Source of the DNA: Fulvia fulva
Taxonomy: Eukaryota; Ascomycota; Dothideomycetes; Mycosphaerellales; Mycosphaerellaceae
Direction of reading: 5' to 3'
DNA length: 64,000 nt
Assembly (NCBI RefSeq): GCF_020509005.1
Contig: NC_063025.1
Span: forward strand, 396,487 to 460,486
In this document: piece after piece, positions 58,839-64,000 of the stretch
Layout of the letters: every line of letters starts with the position of its first letter
How positions within the stretch are numbered: position 1 is the stretch's first letter
Notes under the pieces: model-generated
What the model was told of the DNA's origin: nothing
Database searches by the model: none
Seen by the model: only the letters and a program-made list of their open reading frames with translations
Position numbers and translations under genes: made by a program

Positions 58839-59834
58839 ATGTCTGGGAGAGACGCTACCCGGAGTCCGTCACGACAACAGCCACAGTCAACTGGCATCAC
58901 GGAACGAATGAGCGAAATGTCGATTACTGGAAGCGGAAAACGATCAACACCCTCTGCAAGCTCGAACAGCATGCACGAGTTCACCAAGGCACCTAAGGTG
59001 TCACCACCGGAGACGTTCGATGGGACACAAGGGAAGCTGGAGGCTTTTCAGCTGCAGGTTCAGCTGTACCTCTACTTCAACGCCCAACAGTTTAATGGCG
59101 AGGCCTCTAAGGTCTTGTACGCCGCATCCTTCCTAAGGGGCAGGGCAGCCCGGGGATTCAGACCATACCTCAAAGACTGGCTCAACAACCAGGACGAAGG
59201 AGACAACCCGAAGACAGAAACCCGGAAGATATTTGCCGACTACGATGAGTTCGAGATCAAACTGAATGATCTCTACGGGATACCTAACGAGGAGGTTCAT
59301 GCCGACCGACATATCCGACAACTCCGACAAAACACCTCAGTCGCCGTATACGCCTCTGAGTTCCAAGGATATGCCGCCGACCTCGAGTGGAACGACGCAG
59401 CGTTTCGTTCCCAGTTCTACCTAGGCTTGAAGGACAACGTCAAAGCCGAATTATCTCGAAACTCCAGTCTCACCAGCTTGGCCGCGATGGTCAAGGCTGC
59501 AAAGGAAATCGACGAGAGACTCCAGGAATTGAAGTACGACCGATTCGTACAGCCTGGATTCCAGCGACCCGCGAGAGGCGGAAGAGGGGGCTTCAAGGCC
59601 AGAAGTCACGACCCTGATTATGGAGATCCAATGGAACTCGACGCCACGGAAAGGCGCGGACGAAGCAAGCAGTTAACAAGAGATCTAACTTGCTATGCAT
59701 GTGGAAAGAAAGGCCACTATGCTAGAGACTGTCCAAAGAAGAATGTTGTCAGCCGCGAGTTCAATGCGATGGATCGGGCGACAGCGACAAAGACGTACCA
59801 GGAATGCGAGGATTTCTTCTCGAAATCTGCCTAG
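58839..59834 (+). CDS. Retrotransposon Gag with CCHC zinc knuckle, 331 aa
   Basis: Structural protein expected to form virus-like particles and package element RNA. The ATG at 58839 lies 33 bp after the LTR; the open frame has no earlier ATG. A Ser-rich N-terminus is followed by a retrotransposon gag capsid-type region (about 55-235) with TFDG, YLYF, ADYDEFEIKL and ASEFQGYAADLEW. An Arg/Gly patch comes next, then one zinc knuckle C-X2-C-X4-H-X4-C (CYACGKKGHYARDC, about residues 285-298). It stops with TAG and no pol frame follows in any phase. Intact and RIP-free. The order is that of Ty3/gypsy Gag proteins (established); host packaging partners are unknown. Confidence 0.9.
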   Translation: MSGRDATRSPSRQQPQSTGITERMSEMSITGSGKRSTPSASSNSMHEFTKAPKVSPPETFDGTQGKLEAFQLQVQLYLYFNAQQFNGEASKVLYAASFLRGRAARGFRPYLKDWLNNQDEGDNPKTETRKIFADYDEFEIKLNDLYGIPNEEVHADRHIRQLRQNTSVAVYASEFQGYAADLEWNDAAFRSQFYLGLKDNVKAELSRNSSLTSLAAMVKAAKEIDERLQELKYDRFVQPGFQRPARGGRGGFKARSHDPDYGDPMELDATERRGRSKQLTRDLTCYACGKKGHYARDCPKKNVVSREFNAMDRATATKTYQECEDFFSKSA

Positions 59835-59941
59835 CAGAAACGACCTGACGACAAAGGCATCAAACAGCGGCTTCTTGATTTGATGACCTAGGACACAGAA
59901 GTCAACAACAGCAACGGATAAAAGACTACTGGAACAATAAC

Positions 59942-60532
59942 TTACGACGATGAGGCCAGAGGAGGCACGACCCAAGGAAAAGAAGGATCGCACAGCTGGT
60001 TCCAATCCTGGACCGACATCTGCCAAGGATCGAATTCCTTGTACGACGACGCGGTCTCCACCCCAGCAGACTCCTCCACTTCTTCCTCCTCCGCCGCCTC
60101 GAGATCTTCGAGCTCCTTCGCTACGGCGTCGTCGGCCTTGCCGGACGCGAGGCGAAGCTGTTTGCGAAGACGGATCTTCTTCGCCTTTTGGCGAATAATG
60201 CGCTGAGCGAGCTCGGCCTGCTGATGGAGAAGCTCCACCTCCTTCTCCTCCGCACGCTCGAGGTCTCGCTGGAGGCCATCACGAACGTCGCGAAACTTCG
60301 TCCACTCGGGTGCGGATAAGGTCACGTCGCAATCAGAGTAACCCTTCCTCACACACTCCGAGCATTTTCCCGACCGGGGCGAAACGACACATTTTGGGCG
60401 CTGCTCGGTGGCAGCGACTCGAGCGGACCGACAGTGATGGCAGGGGGCCATCTCGATACCGGATCGTTGTATGTCGACAGCAAGGGCTTGTCGACGGAGG
60501 GAACTTTTGGAAGAAATGGAAGGAGGAGACAT
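59942..60532 (-). CDS. Antisense ORF: six-cysteine cluster plus coiled coil, 196 aa
   Basis: An intact ATG-to-stop frame on the strand opposite gag, between gag and the 3' LTR. Six cysteines in C-X2-C-X13-C-X8-C-X2-C-X7-C spacing (C31 to C68) suggest a zinc-binding, DNA-binding-like cluster, longer in spacing than a classical Zn2Cys6. A strongly charged helix follows (about 78-155), likely a coiled coil ending in an acidic run, then a Trp/Pro tail (DPWQMSVQDWNQL, FPWVVPP). Short Cys-cluster/coiled-coil proteins of this kind are common unnamed proteins in Pezizomycotina, from memory and not checked. It could regulate the element, the host, or be captured cargo. Function unknown. Confidence 0.7.
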   Translation of the reverse strand: MSPPSISSKSSLRRQALAVDIQRSGIEMAPCHHCRSARVAATEQRPKCVVSPRSGKCSECVRKGYSDCDVTLSAPEWTKFRDVRDGLQRDLERAEEKEVELLHQQAELAQRIIRQKAKKIRLRKQLRLASGKADDAVAKELEDLEAAEEEEVEESAGVETASSYKEFDPWQMSVQDWNQLCDPSFPWVVPPLASSS

Positions 60533-60599
60533 TGCGGTGCCCAGGCAAACGATGAAGAACAGCGGGCTTATGTGAGAAGTTCCGGGACGGAACTAAGCT

Positions 60600-60612
60600 A
60601 GAAGGGGGATGG
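60600..60612 (+). other. Polypurine tract
   Basis: agaagggggatgg lies immediately before the 3' LTR, the expected position for plus-strand priming. Confidence 0.7.
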
Positions 60613-60967
60613 TGTTACGGATCGGTTTGGGGAAGCTCCAGCCAACCAATCGATGCCTAGACACTAGTGGGAGAATCCGAAACTGATCAGCTCAGAGACC
60701 TTGGCAACTGAGCGCTCAGTCTGATCAGTATGACTCAGTGATCAGTCTGATCAGTATGCTCAGTGATCAGTCTGATCAGTTTGATCAGTTACGCCAAGAC
60801 ACGGCACTATATAGACGACGCTCTTTTGCAAGTAGATAGGAGCCTCGTGCTTAACTCATTTCAAGTATACACCATATACTGTTTGGGACCACTACCTTCT
60901 CAACGAGTCAGAGACATTATTGTAAAGATCTAAGCCCGGTTAGGATAACGTATAGCGGTTCCTAACA
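60613..60967 (+). repeat. 3' LTR with edge RIP mutations
   Basis: 355 bp, differing from the 5' LTR at six sites, all C-to-T at CpA or G-to-A at TpG: 60851, 60918, 60923, 60931, 60942 and 60953. All six lie in the last 120 bp. Confidence 0.95.
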
Positions 60968-61683
60968 ATAATCTACCTTACGAGGACCCCGAAGAAGTAT
61001 AACCTCTAAGCTACGATCGGGGCCGGGACCGGCGTAAGCTAGATTACTCTATAGCTATCTATCCGGGTCCTAGGATTCTAAATAGATACGTAACTCCGGT
61101 AGTACGCCTACCTAAAGTAGCTCCGGTAGCGGGGAGACTAGAACAAAGCCTTAGTTATACGCCTCGCGGTCTCTATATAGGGCGTAGCCTTCGTAAAGGT
61201 ACGCTAGCTATATAGCTCTATCGTCCGACCGGCGATTACCTTTAGGGTACTAGTCTAGTATCTATCCTACGCGACTAGCTAGATAAAGTAGATTTAAAAC
61301 GTATAGAACGAATATTTACGTAGGGCGACCGGGGTATACCGTACTATACCGACGTAAGTCCTAGAAGCGGATACGTAGATCGCGCCGCTAGACCTTTACC
61401 TCTAATAGCTCGCTATAGGCTTTACGCTCTAGACGGCGAATAGTAAGGTAGGGGGCGATATCCGCGTAGCGTACCGGCCGATTACGACACGCCTTCGATC
61501 TATAGCGCCTAAAAAGAAGATAGGATTATAGGCCTAGCGGTAGCTAGATACGTAATAAACCCCGATAGTAAAGTTCCGAGTATAGGCCCTAGCTAGTAGT
61601 ATACTAGTAATAGGAGCGGGATAGGGACGCGAAGGGCGGAAGGCTATAGCGAACGCGGTCCGTAGATATATAGATAGATAGAT
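60968..61683 (+). mobile_element. LINE family D, copy 2, right part (RIP-dead)
   Basis: Continuation of 56357-58451. It matches 3347-4062 almost base for base and ends at the inverted family B tail at the same joint as copy 1. Confidence 0.9.
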
Positions 61684-63968
61684 AGATATTTTATTAAGCT
61701 ATTATAGTGCCCTTTGGCCTATATAGCTATACTATCTTGTTTTTGTATATATAGAGGGGAAACCGTGTTAGTGAAAACCCCTCCTCCTTCCCGCCTAACT
61801 TTTCCTCCTCGTTATCGTCTTAAATTTCCCTTATTAGGGGTACGCTAGTGTTATAGGCCTACCCTAATAACTACCCTATCTATAACCCCCCTAGCTTCCG
61901 CCTCTTATCTATCTACTCCTCCGTCTCGCTAGCGAGGCTAAACTACTAGAGGTATCCCTACTATAGTATCTACCGAGAGATTCGGCGAATATTGCCTTTG
62001 TCCCTAATAATTGACTTATAGTCTCTCCTTCCCGCTTAGTACCTCTAATTTCCCCTACCTCTCGCCTACTACGGGCATCTTAGTAGTATATGTTCTAGGT
62101 TTTGCGATAGGTAGCTATACTAGTAGGCTAGGCTATAGATGTCTAGTACGCGTCTCCTAAATAGGTAGGCCCTTAATCTAATATGTTCGGACCTAATTTG
62201 GATCGCTATGCTTGCTTCGGCCCTTATTAGGTCCCTATATAGCTAGTAATTATGTCTCTAGAAGGCTCGGAGCGCTATCGGGCCTATTGTCTTAGGGGGC
62301 TTCCTTTTCTAGTCCTACTCCTATAGGTAGCTCGCTATCTATTCCGCTAGGCTTTAGGTCTTAGCCTTGCTCCCGCCGGCCTAGCGAGTCCTACGCTCCT
62401 CCTCCTTTCGTACTAGCCATTCGGTACTTATCTATACGGCCGTAAAGGTAGTAAGGTCATCCTCTTTTTAGCTTGTCCTATGTCCTGCCCCTCTCCGGTA
62501 GCGGCTTTCTATCTTATTCTTTGCCTCCTAGATCGTAGTTTGTACTAGGTAACCTATCGTCTTTACCGCGTATTAAATTCTTATTCCCCGGATATACTAG
62601 CCGATTAGTAGTATTCCTGTCTCTATTTCTACCGTACTTATTAACGTTATCTTATATACGCCTAGTACCCTACGTAGGTTACCTACCTATATCCTATTTA
62701 GGGGTTGCTCTATCCGTTTCGGGATCGGCTTACCTACGCCTCCTGTTCCCTAAATCTATACCCCGTATAATATAGCTAGTCTAACGATCGCCTTATATAT
62801 TACTCTTGCCTTATCGAATGTTACTCCCTATATAGATGCCGTAAGCCTCTTTATCGAGGCTTTATTGACTTGCGCTCGACTCTAGGCTTTCTTAATCTAT
62901 ACATTCTAGCTTAGCTTCGGGTCGAGCTAGATCCCTAGTACTCGTAGCTCCGCTAATAGCTTAGTCTCGTAGCCTTAGATTCTTACCGCCGCCTTTATAT
63001 TATAGTATGTTCTCGCTTTACTAAAGTGTATAAGTTAGTACTTTTTAGGGGCGAACCGGGCACTATACTTCTTTACCTACTCCTCGTATTTCTTATACCT
63101 ATCTTTAAGGAGGCGACAGTTCTCTTCTATCGAGTCTAACTAGGCTAGGATGTTTATATCGTCTACGAACCCTAATACTAAGGTTTACGGAGAGGTAAGT
63201 ACGGGGATTAGATCCGACATAAATATTAGAAATAGGATAGAGGAGAGAGTAGATCCCTAAGGTATTCTAGTCTCTACCTTTACCGGGTCGGACGTATACC
63301 TTCCTAGGACTAGGTATGTCGTCCGTTCCTAGAGAAAGGAGTAGACGAACGATATTACCTACTAGGGGATGCGTTTCTACTATAGGATATATATTAGCCT
63401 TTAGTATAAGACGTTATCGAAGGCCCCTACGATGTCGAGGGATAGTAAGGACGCCGCTCGGTTCCTACCGTAGTACTAGAGGGTCTAAATTTGCTCCGTA
63501 ATTAGCTCTATTACTATTAGTATCGATCGCTAGCTTCTTCCCCCTATCTATATTACTAGGAGTACGTAGTTGTCCTCGGTAAGCTACGTAAGTCTCTAGG
63601 CTACTATCTTTTCTAGGACCTTCCCTATCGTATTTAGAAGTGCTATTAGTCTATACGACTTAGGCTAAGTATAGTCTTCCTTCTATAGCTTACGTAGCAC
63701 TACTGTTATAGACTCTCTATACGGCTTCGGGTGATACCCTAGCCGTAGGTACGCGGTAAATAGGTTTATAAGGCTCGGCGCGATCTCTTCTCTATACTCT
63801 TTTAGCAGTACGTTTAGTATCCTATCTAGGCCTAGGGCTTTTTGTCCTTTTAGCTTACTTATAACTCCTATTACTATGTTAGAGCTAACCGCCTAATCTA
63901 TATCTAGGGGTTCCGGGTATATACTCGTATCGATATCCGTAAGGTCTACCTCTACTTACGTCGAAAAG
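61684..63968 (-). mobile_element. LINE family B, RIP-dead, cut by the telomere
   Basis: Matches 4063-6345, with scattered transitions only. On the minus strand it holds the tail, C-terminus and RT. It ends at cgtcgaaaag, after which telomere repeat replaces the sequence that continues in copy 1 (aaatagtcgg). Confidence 0.9.
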
Positions 63969-64000
63969 GGGTTAGGGTTAGGGTTAGGGTTAGGGTTAGG
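63969..64000 (+). repeat. Telomere, (TTAGGG)n
   Basis: 32 bp, about 5.3 units of GGGTTA reading outward on the + strand, to the end of the window. This is the usual filamentous-fungal telomere repeat. No subtelomeric spacer separates it from the LINE. Confidence 0.97.

Larger units (their letters stand above)
58452..60967 (+). mobile_element. Gag-only LTR retrotransposon with antisense ORF
   Basis: 2516 bp with two 355-bp LTRs (TGTTACGG...CCTAACA) and a 5-bp target duplication, ataat, inside a RIP-dead LINE D. A Ty3-type gag lies on the + strand and a separate ORF on the minus strand. No protease, RT, RNase H or integrase exists, so the element must use enzymes from another element. The internal part has no RIP damage. 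Layout resembles gag-only (TR-GAG-like) non-autonomous elements, with the extra antisense gene as the novelty. The sequence after the 5' LTR does not begin with the usual TGG of a tRNA primer site, so the priming mode is open. Confidence 0.95.

Noticed and set aside
58806..58840. tRNA primer binding site after the 5' LTR
   Set aside because: The sequence after the LTR (actttgagcacc) does not begin with TGG and matches no tRNA 3' end I can recognise. Self-priming or another tRNA region is possible but unsupported.

Overview
The window is the right-hand end of a chromosome from a filamentous ascomycete (Pezizomycotina). Three things point there. The + strand ends in (TTAGGG)n. The coding islands have fungal-style introns (GTAAGT donor, CTAAC branch, CAG/TAG acceptor). 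Most of the DNA carries the signature of repeat-induced point mutation (RIP): CpA and TpG are almost gone and replaced by TpA, so former CAG, CAA and TGG codons have become stops. I cannot name the species.

Layout. About three quarters is transposon sequence. I separate five LINE families with no outside reference: A, B, C, D and E. A, B, C and E end in an (ATCT)n tail instead of poly(A). Family A has one undamaged, potentially autonomous copy (30960-35976, minus strand) with ORF1 (three zinc knuckles) and ORF2 (endonuclease, reverse transcriptase, C-terminal CCHC). All other family A copies are RIP-dead. 1-16156 is a tangle of C, D, B and A copies. 16240-16907 is the dead 3' end of a Ty1/copia polyprotein. 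18032-19417 is a host-like membrane-protein pseudogene, damaged by RIP only in its 5' half. 19423-19942 is a clean solo LTR. 19948-23095 is heavily RIP-mutated and unidentified. 23095-28700 is the main unmutated, gene-bearing island, holding short genes I do not recognise and a 75-bp minisatellite. 28921-49008 is one nest of LINEs inserted into LINEs, most layers bounded by a matched target-site duplication. 49395-52808 is a mostly undamaged chimeric LINE (family D 5' leader joined to family B RT), inserted as one unit. 52824-54670 is RIP-mutated DNA with a 24-bp minisatellite. 54680-55800 is a small gene island. 56357-63968 is a second copy of the D+B block at 1255-6345. It is interrupted by an intact 2.5-kb LTR element (58452-60967) and cut off by the telomere at 63969.

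How the parts relate. The telomere was added inside a LINE B copy whose inverted D+B arrangement also lies at the left of the window, which suggests segmental duplication followed by breakage and healing. The undamaged elements (LINE A, the D/B chimera, the solo LTR and the gag-only LTR element) sit inside RIP-dead sequence, so at least two waves of transposition are recorded: an older wave killed by RIP and a younger one largely unmarked. The LTR element encodes only Gag on its sense strand, and an unrelated six-cysteine/coiled-coil protein on its antisense strand.

Limits. Family letters are mine. RIP blocks were compared by eye, so some boundaries are good to only a few bases. No database search was possible.
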